A program made the translations under genes and the position numbers. The notes below the pieces were generated by a model, which ran no database searches, was not told the DNA's origin, and was given only the letters and a program-made list of their open reading frames with translations. DNA of 38,216 nucleotides from positions 1 to 38,216 of the forward strand of contig JABXKR010000313.1 of assembly GCA_013619145.1 (NCBI GenBank). The letters are read 5' to 3'. This document shows positions 17,665-26,019 of the stretch, piece by piece (position 1 is the stretch's first letter; each line of letters starts with the position of its first letter). The stretch is from Psychromonas sp. Its GTDB lineage: Bacteria > Pseudomonadota > Gammaproteobacteria > Enterobacterales > Psychromonadaceae.

Positions 17665-18885
17665 ATGGAAATATTTCTCGGCGTTGCCATGTTTACCATT
17701 ATCGTTCTTGCTTTGGTTGTTATTATTTTGGCAGCAAAAGCAAAACTGGTAAGCACAGGTGATATCACAATCTCTGTTAATGATGATGCAGATAAAAGCA
17801 TCACTACACAAGCTGGTGACAAACTACTTGGCGCACTTGCAAATGCGGGTGTTTTTATCTCTTCTGCCTGTGGTGGTGGCGGTACATGTGGCCAGTGTCG
17901 CGTTAAAGTAAAATCAGGTGGTGGTGATATTCTACCGACAGAGCTTGATCATATTACTAAGCGTGAAGCTAAAGAGGGTGAGCGTTTAGCATGTCAAGTT
18001 AGTGTTAAAGAAGACATGAGTATCGAATTACCTGAAGAGATCTTTGGTGTTAAAAAGTGGGAATGTACTGTTATCTCTAACGATAACCAGGCAACCTTTA
18101 TCAAAGAGCTTAAGCTGCAAATCCCTGATGGTGAATCAGTGCCGTTTAAAGCTGGTGGTTACATTCAAATTGAAGCGCCAGCTCACCATGTTAAATACAG
18201 TGATTTCGATATCGAAGAGCAATATCGTGGTGATTGGGAGCATTTTGGATTCTTTAATTTAGAATCAAAAGTGAATGATGAGACGATCCGTGCATATTCT
18301 ATGGCAAACTACCCGGATGAAGCAGGATTAATCTTGCTTAATGTCCGTATCGCCACACCTCCTCCGCGCGATCTGTCATTACCCTGTGGCAAAATGTCTT
18401 CATATATATTTAACCTGAAAGAAGGTGATAAGGTCACCATTTCCGGGCCATTTGGCGAGTTCTTTGCTAAAGAGACTGAAAATGAGATGGTATTTGTTGG
18501 TGGTGGTGCCGGTATGGCGCCGATGCGCTCTCATATCTTTGATCAGTTCCGCCGTTTAAAAACTAAACGTAAAGCGAGTTTCTGGTACGGCGCGCGTTCA
18601 AAACGTGAAATGTTCTATGTGGAAGATTTTGACAGTATCGCAGCTGAAAATGAAAACTTTCAATGGCATGTTGCTTTAAGTGATCCGCAACCTGAAGATA
18701 ATTGGGATGGTTACACCGGTTTTATTCATAACGTGTTATATGAGCACTATTTGCGTGATCATGAAGCACCAGAAGATTGTGAATACTACATGTGTGGTCC
18801 TCCAGTGATGAATGCGGCTGTTATTGCAATGCTTAAAGACTTAGGCGTTGAAGATGAAAATATCATGCTTGATGATTTTGGTTGA
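17665..18885 (+). CDS. nqrF: Na+-translocating NADH:quinone reductase subunit F (NADH dehydrogenase)
   Basis: NqrF takes hydride from NADH. The 406-aa product has an N-terminal membrane anchor (residues 3-24) and a 2Fe-2S domain with C69, C75, C78 and C110 ([10 protein letters not shown] ... LACQ), each one residue off the Vibrio numbering. Next come the FAD-binding RAYSMANYP and the NADH domain [14 protein letters not shown] and [10 protein letters not shown]. It ends DDFG, as expected. AAGGA precedes the ATG. The 3' end abuts apbE with a 5-bp gap, or a 4-bp overlap if apbE uses an upstream TTG. Confidence 0.98.
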   Translation: MEIFLGVAMFTIIVLALVVIILAAKAKLVSTGDITISVNDDADKSITTQAGDKLLGALANAGVFISSACGGGGTCGQCRVKVKSGGGDILPTELDHITKREAKEGERLACQVSVKEDMSIELPEEIFGVKKWECTVISNDNQATFIKELKLQIPDGESVPFKAGGYIQIEAPAHHVKYSDFDIEEQYRGDWEHFGFFNLESKVNDETIRAYSMANYPDEAGLILLNVRIATPPPRDLSLPCGKMSSYIFNLKEGDKVTISGPFGEFFAKETENEMVFVGGGAGMAPMRSHIFDQFRRLKTKRKASFWYGARSKREMFYVEDFDSIAAENENFQWHVALSDPQPEDNWDGYTGFIHNVLYEHYLRDHEAPEDCEYYMCGPPVMNAAVIAMLKDLGVEDENIMLDDFG

Positions 18886-18890
18886 TATTG

Positions 18891-19922
18891 ATGATTAAAC
18901 CATTAATTAAATGGCTAGCCCTAATCGGGCTGGCCTTTTTTGTTTCATCATGTGCTAAAACTGAGTCAAAGGTTTTGCATATTCAGGGACAAACAATGGG
19001 CACATATTATCAAGTTAAATATGTGCTATCTGCTAACCAGCAAAGTAAGGCAAGCTTGTCTATTGACGCGTTACAAGCACAGATTGATCAACGACTGGAG
19101 TTAGTAAATGATCAGATGTCGACCTACCGTGTTGATTCTGAATTATCTCGCTTTAATCAAGCTCAAGAATCGTTAATTGTGTCTGATGCAACGCGTTATG
19201 TTGTTGAGTCTTCACTAACTTTGTTTAAACAAACAGATGGTGCCTTTGATATTACCGTGGGCCCCCTAGTTAACCTTTGGGGCTTTGGTCCTGATAAAAA
19301 GCCAAATAAAGTACCTTCTGAGCAGCTGATTGCTGCAAAACGCAAAATGGTCGGTAGTCAGTACTTATCTGTCAATGCAAACAGGTTGATTAAGTCGATA
19401 CCTGAGCTGTATCTGGATCTATCTTCGATAGCGAAAGGTTATGGCGTTGATGTGATTGCTGAGTATTTACAACAATTGGGCATCAATAGCTACCTTGTGG
19501 ATATTGGCGGGGAGTTACGTGTTAATGGTTTTAAACCAGCTAATAAGCAATGGACTTTGGCTATTGAGCGTCCTGTAGCAGGGCAAAACGTACAACGTTT
19601 AATACATATTGGAAATAATGCGATTGCCACCTCGGGTGATTACCGTAATTATTTTGAATCTGATGGTATTCGTTATTCGCATACTATTGATCCTAAAACT
19701 GGAAAACCGATTAATCATAAATTAGTTTCAGTTACTGTGATTAATAAAAGCAGTATGCTCGCAGATGGTTTAGCTACTGCAATTACTGTGCTTGGTCCTG
19801 AAGCGGGACTGCTATTTGCCAAAAAACAGCAGATACCTGCGTTTTTATTAGTTAAAGAGGGCGATGATTTTATCGAATATTATACCTCTGAGTTTGAACC
19901 TTATTTCCTTGAGGAAAAATAA
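18891..19922 (+). CDS. apbE: FAD:protein FMN transferase ApbE
   Basis: ApbE transfers FMN from FAD to threonines of NqrB and NqrC in the periplasm. The 343-aa product is a predicted lipoprotein (lipobox VSSC near residue 22). It has the family motifs MGTYYQVKY, DGAFDITVGPLVNLWGFGP, DLSSIAKGYGVD, LVDIGGE and YSHTIDPKTGKP. The frame opens at TTG 18882, overlapping the nqrF stop; ATG 18891 is preferred, but neither has a clear ribosome-binding site. The position at the end of the nqr operon fits its substrates. Its stop overlaps the nqrM start (TAATG). Confidence 0.96.
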   Translation: MIKPLIKWLALIGLAFFVSSCAKTESKVLHIQGQTMGTYYQVKYVLSANQQSKASLSIDALQAQIDQRLELVNDQMSTYRVDSELSRFNQAQESLIVSDATRYVVESSLTLFKQTDGAFDITVGPLVNLWGFGPDKKPNKVPSEQLIAAKRKMVGSQYLSVNANRLIKSIPELYLDLSSIAKGYGVDVIAEYLQQLGINSYLVDIGGELRVNGFKPANKQWTLAIERPVAGQNVQRLIHIGNNAIATSGDYRNYFESDGIRYSHTIDPKTGKPINHKLVSVTVINKSSMLADGLATAITVLGPEAGLLFAKKQQIPAFLLVKEGDDFIEYYTSEFEPYFLEEK

Positions 19923-20146
19923 TGATCTATTTTATTGCGACTTTTGTTGTTTTTTTAGTTGTGATCGTGGCAATGGCAATTGGTTATATTTTTAATAAAA
20001 AAACAATCGGAGGCAGTTGCGGCGGGCTTGCTTCTGTGGGCATTGACAAAGAGTGTGACTGTCCTGAGCCTTGTGATAATCGCAAAAAAAAGAATCAAGA
20101 AGCAGAGCGCGCTGAAAAACTAAAAAGCGAAGAGCGTATTCTTTAA
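19922..20146 (+). CDS. nqrM: Na+-NQR maturation protein NqrM
   Basis: NqrM (formerly DUF539) is a small membrane protein needed to assemble Na+-NQR, probably delivering iron to the NqrD/NqrE site. The 74-aa product has one N-terminal transmembrane helix (residues 1-24). It then has GGSCGGLASVGIDKECDCPEPCD, with four conserved cysteines, and a charged coiled tail. It starts by 1-bp overlap with apbE and is the last gene of the operon, followed directly by a terminator. Confidence 0.96.
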   Translation: MIYFIATFVVFLVVIVAMAIGYIFNKKTIGGSCGGLASVGIDKECDCPEPCDNRKKKNQEAERAEKLKSEERIL

Positions 20147-20154
20147 GTAACTAT

Positions 20155-20181
20155 AAAAAATGGGGATTATCCCCATTTTTT
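20155..20181. terminator. bidirectional terminator between nqrM and the YaiI gene
   Basis: AAAAATGGGG (20156-20165), loop ATTAT, CCCCATTTTT (20171-20180). The symmetric A/T flanks let it work on both strands. It overlaps the stop codon of the minus-strand gene. Confidence 0.92.
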
Positions 20182-20629
20182 ATTTTTTACTCTTTTGTAA
20201 CCAACGATCTAATGCATTGGCAAATGTTTGTTTTTCTTTATCGCCAAACTTATTTGGTCCTCCACTAATCTGCCCTATACTTCGCAGCTCTTCTGCAAAA
20301 TTACGCATGGCCAAGCGTTGACGAATATTCTCTTCTGTATAAAGTTCTCCGCGAGGGTTAAGAGCAGTAATACCTTTTTCTACAATTTCAGCCGCTAATG
20401 GAATATCCTGAGTTATCACTAAATCGTTTAGTTCAACATGTTGACTGATATAGTTATCAGCCACGTCAAAACCTTGAGCAACCCGTACTGTTTTAACGAG
20501 GGGCCGTGTTGGCACTGGTAAAGGACTATTGGCGACAAAAACAAGTGCTGTATCTGTGCGTTGACTCGCCCGTAGAACCATCTCTCTTACTGCCACAGGG
20601 CATGCATCTGCATCAATCCAAATTGTCAT
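20180..20629 (-). CDS. yaiI: UPF0178 / YaiI family protein
   Basis: The 149-aa product matches the DUF188 (YaiI/YqxD) family, small PIN-like-fold proteins with conserved acidic residues and no settled biochemical role. Visible hallmarks are the N-terminal MTIWIDADACPVAVREM, the central ADNYISQHV and LVITQDIPLAAE (paired acidic residues), NPRGELYTEENI, and the C-terminal GGPNKFGDKEKQTFANALDRWL. Length is normal. GGAAAA precedes the ATG. It is convergent with the nqr operon and shares its terminator. Confidence 0.93.
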   Translation of the reverse strand: MTIWIDADACPVAVREMVLRASQRTDTALVFVANSPLPVPTRPLVKTVRVAQGFDVADNYISQHVELNDLVITQDIPLAAEIVEKGITALNPRGELYTEENIRQRLAMRNFAEELRSIGQISGGPNKFGDKEKQTFANALDRWLQKSKK

Positions 20630-20943
20630 CTTTTTTCCTTGCGCTATAGATAGCCTGTAAATATAACATTTAAGATATTAGTCTGGCTGATATTTGTTAG
20701 ATCAATTTTAAATTCAGATAAAGAGGGGATTTTTTTTGCAAAAAGTTTATTTTTTTATCAAATAGAAGTTGACAGCTATTTAAAGCCGTATATAATCTTT
20801 ACCAGCTTGAAAGTTCGTTTTATATTTATGTACAATGTTCCGTATTATGTACCGAATCCTATACTTCATAAGTAATAGCAACACTTCTAGCCAAATGCCT
20901 TGATTTACAAGGTTAAATTACTCAAATTTAATAGGATATTATT
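20630..20943 (+). promoter_or_regulatory. promoter and long leader of the cold-shock gene
   Basis: No gene lies in these 314 bp. TTGACA (20769-20774), 16 bp, TATAAT (20791-20796) is a consensus sigma-70 promoter preceded by A/T tracts like an UP element. The predicted start near 20803 leaves a leader of about 140 nt, comparable to the long structured leaders of cspA-family mRNAs. A hairpin CCTTG-ATTTA-CAAGG (20898-20912) and an AGGAT ribosome-binding site (20933-20937) follow. I did not find a convincing cold box. Confidence 0.75.
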
Positions 20944-21150
20944 ATGTCTACAACTACTGGTACAGTAAAATGGTTCAACGAATCTAAAGGTTTTGGTTTC
21001 ATCGAGCAAGAAAATGGTCCTGACGTTTTCGCACATTTCTCTGCAATCGCAAGCACTGGTTTCAAAACTCTTGCTGAAGGCCAAAAAGTACAGTTCACTG
21101 TAACTCAAGGTCAAAAAGGTCCTCAAGCAGAAAACATCGTAGCTCTTTAA
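20944..21150 (+). CDS. cold-shock protein, CspA family
   Basis: CspA-type proteins are single cold-shock domains that bind single-stranded RNA/DNA and melt RNA structure. The 68-aa product starts [20 protein letters not shown], contains RNP1 (KGFGFIEQ) and RNP2 (VFAHFSAI), and ends [10 protein letters not shown]. Its long leader suggests post-transcriptional, possibly temperature-dependent control. I cannot say which paralogue (A, C, E and so on) it corresponds to. An intrinsic terminator follows. Confidence 0.96.
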   Translation: MSTTTGTVKWFNESKGFGFIEQENGPDVFAHFSAIASTGFKTLAEGQKVQFTVTQGQKGPQAENIVAL

Positions 21151-21196
21151 TATTGCTTCGATGAGCTTTAATTAGCTCATTCTGATTGAACAAGAG

Positions 21197-21221
21197 GGTA
21201 AGTCAATGACTTACCTTTTTT
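21197..21221 (+). terminator. intrinsic terminator of the cold-shock gene
   Basis: GGTAAGTC (21197-21204), loop AAT, GACTTACC (21208-21215), then six T. A smaller hairpin, GAGCT-TTAATT-AGCTC, lies just before it at about 21163-21179. Confidence 0.92.
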
Positions 21222-21362
21222 ATGCCTGTAAGAAAATTCCTGATAGTTTAAATTCATATTTTACTCCGCTTTCCCCCTAATTTTGCCCTTATTTTATGTG
21301 ATCTGTATTTTGTGTATAATGCACAAAATTAATGAAATATTTTAGCTGCCTGGAGAAATAAA

Positions 21363-21947
21363 ATGCGTTTGTGTGATACCCATATCGAAGAATATTTAGA
21401 TGCAGGGAAGCTAGTCATCACCCCTAGGCCACCACAATCAGCCATTTCCGGTGTTAGCGTTGATATCCGCTTAGGTAATGAATTTCGCGTGTTTAGTGAG
21501 CATACAACACCTTATATTGACCTTTCCGGTCCTAAAAATGAGGTTTCAGCGGCGCTCGATAAAGTGATGAGTGACGTGATTGTCATTAAAGAAAGTGATG
21601 CCTTCTTTCTGCATCCTGGTGAACTGGCGTTAGCCGTTACTTACGAAGATGTAACTTTACCTTCTGATATTGTTGGTTGGTTAGACGGCCGTTCTTCACT
21701 TGCTCGTTTAGGCTTAATGGTTCATGTGACCGCACATAGAATCGATCCGGGCTGGTCGGGTAAAATCGTTTTAGAGTTTTATAATAGTGGTAAATTACCA
21801 CTGGCATTACGTCCTAAAATGACCATCGGTGCGTTGAATTTTGAGCTGCTATCTGCGCCGGCGGCAAGACCATATAACAAGCGTACCAACGCTAAATATC
21901 AAGAGCAGCAAGGTGCTGTCGCAAGCCGAATTAACCAGGACGGTTAA
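21363..21947 (+). CDS. dcd: dCTP deaminase
   Basis: Dcd converts dCTP to dUTP, feeding dUTPase and thymidylate synthesis. The 194-aa product (E. coli 193) begins [19 protein letters not shown] and has [13 protein letters not shown], the active-site [24 protein letters not shown] region and GKIVLEFYN. It also has the C-terminal [24 protein letters not shown] lies eight bases before the ATG. It is transcribed toward the histidine kinase gene and ends 16 bp from it. Confidence 0.97.
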   Translation: MRLCDTHIEEYLDAGKLVITPRPPQSAISGVSVDIRLGNEFRVFSEHTTPYIDLSGPKNEVSAALDKVMSDVIVIKESDAFFLHPGELALAVTYEDVTLPSDIVGWLDGRSSLARLGLMVHVTAHRIDPGWSGKIVLEFYNSGKLPLALRPKMTIGALNFELLSAPAARPYNKRTNAKYQEQQGAVASRINQDG

Positions 21948-21974
21948 TTTTAAAACAGGTTCTCTATCCTGGTT
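21929..21974. terminator. overlapping dyads between convergent dcd and the kinase gene
   Basis: Two alternative stems exist: AATTAACC (21929-21936) with GGTTAATT (21942-21949), and AACCAGGA (21933-21940) with TCCTGGTT (21967-21974). They share bases, so only one can form at a time. The first is followed by TTAAAAC, a poor T-run. They probably form the convergent terminator. Confidence 0.5.
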
Positions 21975-23574
21975 GTGAAATCCATACTTCCCTGTTTCTT
22001 TGCGATAGTGGTAAAACAACGGTAAAGGTACTGCCTTTACCGATCTCACTGCTGACTTTTAATTCTCCATTATGCTGATGAATTATTGAATAGCTAATAG
22101 ATAAACCAAGCCCTGTTCCTTTACCTAGTGCCTTGGTGGTGTAAAAAGGGGTGAAAATATCATCTAATTTATCTTCCTCTATACCTGATCCCGTATCAGA
22201 TACTTCAATATATAGCTTCCCCTGTTTATCATGTGCTTTGATGAAAACTACTTTTGCTTCACTGTGCTCAACTGCATCTTTTGCGTTTATTAGTAAATTA
22301 ACCAATACCTGTTCTATTTGTATCTTATTACAAAAAATTGCAGGCAGTGAGGAGGGTAAGACCTGTCTTAATTCAATATTTTCTTGTTTGTACTGGTTAA
22401 TGATAATATTGATAACGCTATCGAAAATATCTGCAGGCTGCTCATTACTATAATTGTTTAACTCACTATCACGGCCAAAGCTTCCAACCTGTTTTACTAT
22501 TTTTTCAATCCTATCTACCTGCGATAAAATTGCATGAAAGCTCTTTTCAACGAGTTGGTAGTTTTCTTTTATTAAGTTGTCATTACATAAGTCAGCGTGA
22601 ATACAGATAACTTGTAAGGGTTGGTTAATCTCATGTGCAATACCGGTCGCTATCTCTCCTAATGAAGAGAGTTTGTTGGACTGTATTAATTTTGATTTGT
22701 TGGCTTTTACATCTTTATTCACTCGTTGTAACTGTTTTTGCTGCCTGGTTATTTGTTGTTTTAACTGTTTATTGCGCAGCAGTAGATAAGCGAGTAGAGC
22801 CAGTAATATGGATGCAGATAAACCTGTATATGCAATATATTGATACAATTTGTGCTGATGATTTGACCACACCATTAATTTCCAGTTATGAGCAAAGATC
22901 GGAATAGAAAATTGTTCGTTAACTTGGTTGATAGGAACAATTTTCGGTAAGATAGAAAATATGGTAATACCATTTTCAGATAGAGAAAATGGATGATCCA
23001 GTTGGAATGTGCGTACTTGATGAGTTAACAGTTTACTTAGGTTGAATGAGACTTCTAAATAGGCAAATAATCCTTGCTTTATAAAGATCGGGATGTGTAA
23101 ATAAACCGCAGTTTCATTGTTTTTTAAGGCAAAAGGCGGGCTCATAAATAGTCTATTAATTTCTAGCCTGCTGAGGCTCGTAGGTAAGTAACTGCGGTAC
23201 TTTGCTTGCTGTGTTGTTTCGATTTTATTTTCAAAACTAACATAATTCTGTTCGGCAATGGTTAAACGCTTTTGCTCTGTGAAATCGTAAATTTTTATTT
23301 CGTTAATATAGGGATTCAGGCGCTTTATATTGTTTATATCTGCTATCCAACGGTTATTTATTTCAGCAATTGAATGCCAACCTTGCGCGGTTATGTGTAA
23401 TTGTTCTGCGTAGCTTGTAAGCTGTTGTTGGATGTTGTGACTAATTGTTTGGCTTTCTGCGTTTACATCTTGGTGGAGTGCGTCAAGCTCTTTTTCTTGA
23501 TAATGTAAGCTCACAAGATAAGTAAAAAATAAACAAATAAGAAAGACGAAAATACTATATAGATTCGATTTCAA
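21964..23574 (-). CDS. membrane sensor histidine kinase, orphan
   Basis: The 536-aa product has a transmembrane helix at residues 6-24, a roughly 220-residue periplasmic sensor region, a second helix at 246-267, a coiled coil (268-305) and a kinase core. The H-box is GIAHEINQPL (His314), the N-box EQVLVNLLINAKDA (Asn430), G1 DTGSGI (460-465) and G2 GKGTGLGLS (484-492). The HEINQPL form resembles NtrB/DctB-type kinases whose partners are often sigma-54 activators, but no response regulator is adjacent. The start is TTG at 23574, supported by AAGGA six bases upstream; no ATG fits. Ligand and partner are unknown. Confidence 0.92.
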   Translation of the reverse strand: MKSNLYSIFVFLICLFFTYLVSLHYQEKELDALHQDVNAESQTISHNIQQQLTSYAEQLHITAQGWHSIAEINNRWIADINNIKRLNPYINEIKIYDFTEQKRLTIAEQNYVSFENKIETTQQAKYRSYLPTSLSRLEINRLFMSPPFALKNNETAVYLHIPIFIKQGLFAYLEVSFNLSKLLTHQVRTFQLDHPFSLSENGITIFSILPKIVPINQVNEQFSIPIFAHNWKLMVWSNHQHKLYQYIAYTGLSASILLALLAYLLLRNKQLKQQITRQQKQLQRVNKDVKANKSKLIQSNKLSSLGEIATGIAHEINQPLQVICIHADLCNDNLIKENYQLVEKSFHAILSQVDRIEKIVKQVGSFGRDSELNNYSNEQPADIFDSVINIIINQYKQENIELRQVLPSSLPAIFCNKIQIEQVLVNLLINAKDAVEHSEAKVVFIKAHDKQGKLYIEVSDTGSGIEEDKLDDIFTPFYTTKALGKGTGLGLSISYSIIHQHNGELKVSSEIGKGSTFTVVLPLSQRNREVWISQPG

Positions 23575-23691
23575 CTTAGTTCCTTATCTCTGTATAATAT
23601 TAAGACTAACCAATTTATGCATAATACTTTAAAAATAATCAAATTATTTAATGCAAACTAACGTTTTAAAAAAATAACTCAAGGAATTAAG

Positions 23692-24918
23692 ATGTCAGAG
23701 CAAGGTTTTACAACAAAGATAGTGCATTCGGACCGTTTATTAAATTTAGAATATGGCGCTGTTCATGCTCCAATCCATAATTCCGTCCCATATGGTTTTG
23801 ACGATGTACAAGGTTTGATTGATGTTTTTCAAGGCCAGCCAGGTCATGCTTATGCGCGTCAATCAACGCCAACAACTGATGCCCTGCAACATAAAATTTG
23901 CCAAATGGACAATGGTTATGCAAGTTTAGTTTTTGCCTCGGGGATGGCTGCTATTGTAACCACTTTTTTAACGTTATTAAAATCAGGCGATCATCTGATT
24001 TGCAGTCGTTTTTTATTCGGTAATACCAACAGTGTTATGGGGACGCTGCAAAGCTACGGTATTGAAATAACATTAGTTGATGCGACCAATATAGACGAAG
24101 TAAAAGCAGCAAAACAAGCTAATACACGTATGGTTTTTGTTGAAACGATTGCTAACCCTGTTACACAAATTAGTGCATTGGAAGAGATTGGTGAATTTTG
24201 TGAAACTGAAAAGCTAGTTTATGTTATCGATAATACGCTGACTTCAAGTTTCCTGTTTGATGCAACAAAAGTAAAAGTCAGCTTGATTGTTACTTCGCTT
24301 TCAAAATATGTTGCAGGACACGGTAATGCGCTAGGCGGCTCTGTTACTGACAGTGGTTTGTTTGATTGGCAAACATATCCAAATATTTTTTCTGGATACC
24401 GTAAAGGTGACAGTAAAATGTGGGGCATTAACCAAATCAAGAAAAAAGGACTACGTGATATGGGCGGTTGTATGAGCTCACAAACAGCTCACCTTATTTC
24501 TGTTGGTAGTGAAACCATGGAGTTACGTATGGAGCGTCAATGTAATAACGCATTAGCGCTAGCTGAATTTTTAGAGCAGCACCCTAAAGTTGCAAAAGTT
24601 TATTACCCAGGTTTAGAAAGTCACCCACAATATGACGTTGCTAAACGTTTATTTAAGAAATTCGGTGCGATTTTAAGTTTTGATCTAATCGAAGGTGAAG
24701 ATTGTTGTGAGCTGCTTAATAAATTGAATATCGTTATCAATGCAACGCATCTTGGTGATAACCGTACATTAGCTTTACCCGTTGCACCTACAATTTATGG
24801 TGAAATGGGCTTAGAAGTTCGTCAAAAAATGGGTATCAGTGAAACTATGGTTCGTTGTTCAATCGGTATTGAAAATACAGAAGATCTCTTAGCCGATTTT
24901 AAACAGGCACTTGCTTAA
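23692..24918 (+). CDS. Cys/Met metabolism PLP-dependent enzyme (trans-sulfuration family)
   Basis: The 408-aa product belongs to the cystathionine gamma-synthase / methionine gamma-lyase fold family. The PLP Schiff-base lysine is K205 in TSLSKYVAGHGNALGG, with D180 (YVIDNT) to hold the pyridine nitrogen, and the substrate/PLP segment YARQSTPTTDALQ. FASGMAAI is the usual phosphate-binding loop. The enzyme could act on O-acyl-homoserine, cystathionine or methionine; sequence alone does not tell me which. The YARQ-STPT variation from the common YSR-NPT pattern is noticeable. AAGGA precedes the ATG. It stands alone with its own terminator, with no met gene next to it. Confidence 0.9.
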   Translation: MSEQGFTTKIVHSDRLLNLEYGAVHAPIHNSVPYGFDDVQGLIDVFQGQPGHAYARQSTPTTDALQHKICQMDNGYASLVFASGMAAIVTTFLTLLKSGDHLICSRFLFGNTNSVMGTLQSYGIEITLVDATNIDEVKAAKQANTRMVFVETIANPVTQISALEEIGEFCETEKLVYVIDNTLTSSFLFDATKVKVSLIVTSLSKYVAGHGNALGGSVTDSGLFDWQTYPNIFSGYRKGDSKMWGINQIKKKGLRDMGGCMSSQTAHLISVGSETMELRMERQCNNALALAEFLEQHPKVAKVYYPGLESHPQYDVAKRLFKKFGAILSFDLIEGEDCCELLNKLNIVINATHLGDNRTLALPVAPTIYGEMGLEVRQKMGISETMVRCSIGIENTEDLLADFKQALA

Positions 24919-24935
24919 TTCAAGTTAGTAACCGT

Positions 24936-24965
24936 AAAAAAAAGAGACCTTGCGTCTCTTTTTTT
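24936..24965 (+). terminator. intrinsic terminator after the PLP enzyme gene
   Basis: A-run, then GAGAC (24944-24948), loop CTTGC, GTCTC (24954-24958), then seven T. It ends 15 bp before the start of the next small gene. Confidence 0.9.
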
Positions 24966-24979
24966 GTTTGCGAGCATCT

Positions 24980-25339
24980 ATGAAAAAAATAATGGCTATT
25001 TTTTTATTGTTTTATATTTCAACCTCAGTTGCTGAAGCGATCACGGATCATGAATTAAAAATAGTCGGCCGATCGTTAGCTAACTATGAATTATGCAGTG
25101 ATATCTCTTCTGAATTAGAGGATAAGGCGATGTTTCATTATTACAGGGAAATGTATAACGATAGTCTGCGTGATATAAAAGCTTATCAAACAATACAGCG
25201 CGAGATCATTATTAACGAACAGCAAAAAAGTGCGATTAAACTAGCTAAAATAGACAGGAAAAATTTTGGGGAATTCTGTTTAAGCCGTTTTGATCTTTTA
25301 TCCAGAAAAATGCAGGAGAAGAAGTTAGTAGGTAAATAA
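24980..25339 (+). CDS. small exported hypothetical protein, 119 aa
   Basis: I do not recognise this family. The product has a clear signal peptide (MKKIMAIFLLFYISTSVAEA) and a mature part of about 99 residues that is strongly helical and charged. It has two cysteines (in YELCSDI and GEFCLSR) that could form a disulfide, suggesting a periplasmic protein. The frame opens earlier, inside the terminator, but ATG 24980 starts at the signal peptide. The ribosome-binding site is weak (GCGAG). It lies between the PLP-enzyme terminator and a convergent RRM gene. Confidence 0.65.
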   Translation: MKKIMAIFLLFYISTSVAEAITDHELKIVGRSLANYELCSDISSELEDKAMFHYYREMYNDSLRDIKAYQTIQREIIINEQQKSAIKLAKIDRKNFGEFCLSRFDLLSRKMQEKKLVGK

Positions 25340-25340
25340 A

Positions 25341-25362
25341 TGCCGTTACGATAGCAACGGCA
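25341..25362. terminator. hairpin between convergent genes
   Basis: TGCCGTT (25341-25347) pairs with AACGGCA (25356-25362), loop ACGATAGC. It begins just after the 119-aa gene stop and lies 17 bp from the RRM gene stop. A/T-rich flanks rather than a pure T-run suggest a moderate bidirectional terminator. Confidence 0.6.
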
Positions 25363-25378
25363 TCCATTTAATTAATAA

Positions 25379-25783
25379 TTAAAATTCGTCATCTGATTTT
25401 TTGATTGTGCCGTAAATATTTAAGGTATTATCTTCATTACTTTTTATTTCTACTGGCACCTTAACTTCTTGTTTAGGTGTTGATTTTGGGGCTTTGGCCA
25501 TTGTTGTTTTGGGTGCCTCAGCAACAGCTTCAGCGTTTTCTTTTTTCGCTTCAGCTTTTTTTACGCGAATAATATTACCCGCTAATTTGTAGCCGTTTAA
25601 CGTTTTCATTGCCGTTTTTGCTTCACCTGCTTTTGGCATTTCCACAAAACCAAACCCTTTTGATTTACCTGTGGCTTTATCTAATACCAGAGCGCATGAC
25701 TGTACGGTTCCATGTTCGACAAATAAGCTTTTTAATTTTTCTTCAGTTGTTGCAGTTGCGAGGTTACGTACTAGTAATTTCAT
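25379..25783 (-). CDS. RRM-domain RNA-binding protein
   Basis: The 134-aa product begins with a complete RNA recognition motif (residues 1-75): RNP2 LLVRNL, RNP1 KGFGFVEM with the aromatic residues that stack on RNA. A low-complexity Ala/Lys/Glu/Pro tail follows (76-134). Such single-RRM proteins occur in cyanobacteria and many marine gammaproteobacteria, and some are cold-induced. Role and targets here are unknown. It is monocistronic, with a 236-bp gap to prfC that includes its leader. Confidence 0.92.
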   Translation of the reverse strand: MKLLVRNLATATTEEKLKSLFVEHGTVQSCALVLDKATGKSKGFGFVEMPKAGEAKTAMKTLNGYKLAGNIIRVKKAEAKKENAEAVAEAPKTTMAKAPKSTPKQEVKVPVEIKSNEDNTLNIYGTIKKSDDEF

Positions 25784-26019
25784 GGGGCACCATTTTGATA
25801 TTAAATAATTTCGAGTCGGTTATATTAACAGGTATTTATCTTTATTTCTGTTTGTTATCAACAGATGCGGATAAAAGTCAGTTTTAAAGGCTATGTTCGC
25901 TGTGTGCAGAAGAATGAGGGGGGGATAATCTTCATTTGCAAGTGGTTTGGCAATTTGCAAAATGTTACAATGTACGACTCGCTTTATAAGCAGACTAAAT
26001 CTATTTGGAAAATCATATA

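Noticed and set aside
22151-22907. Plus-strand frames of 90-100 codons
   Set aside because: Both are antisense to the histidine kinase gene, with no start signals or recognised domains.
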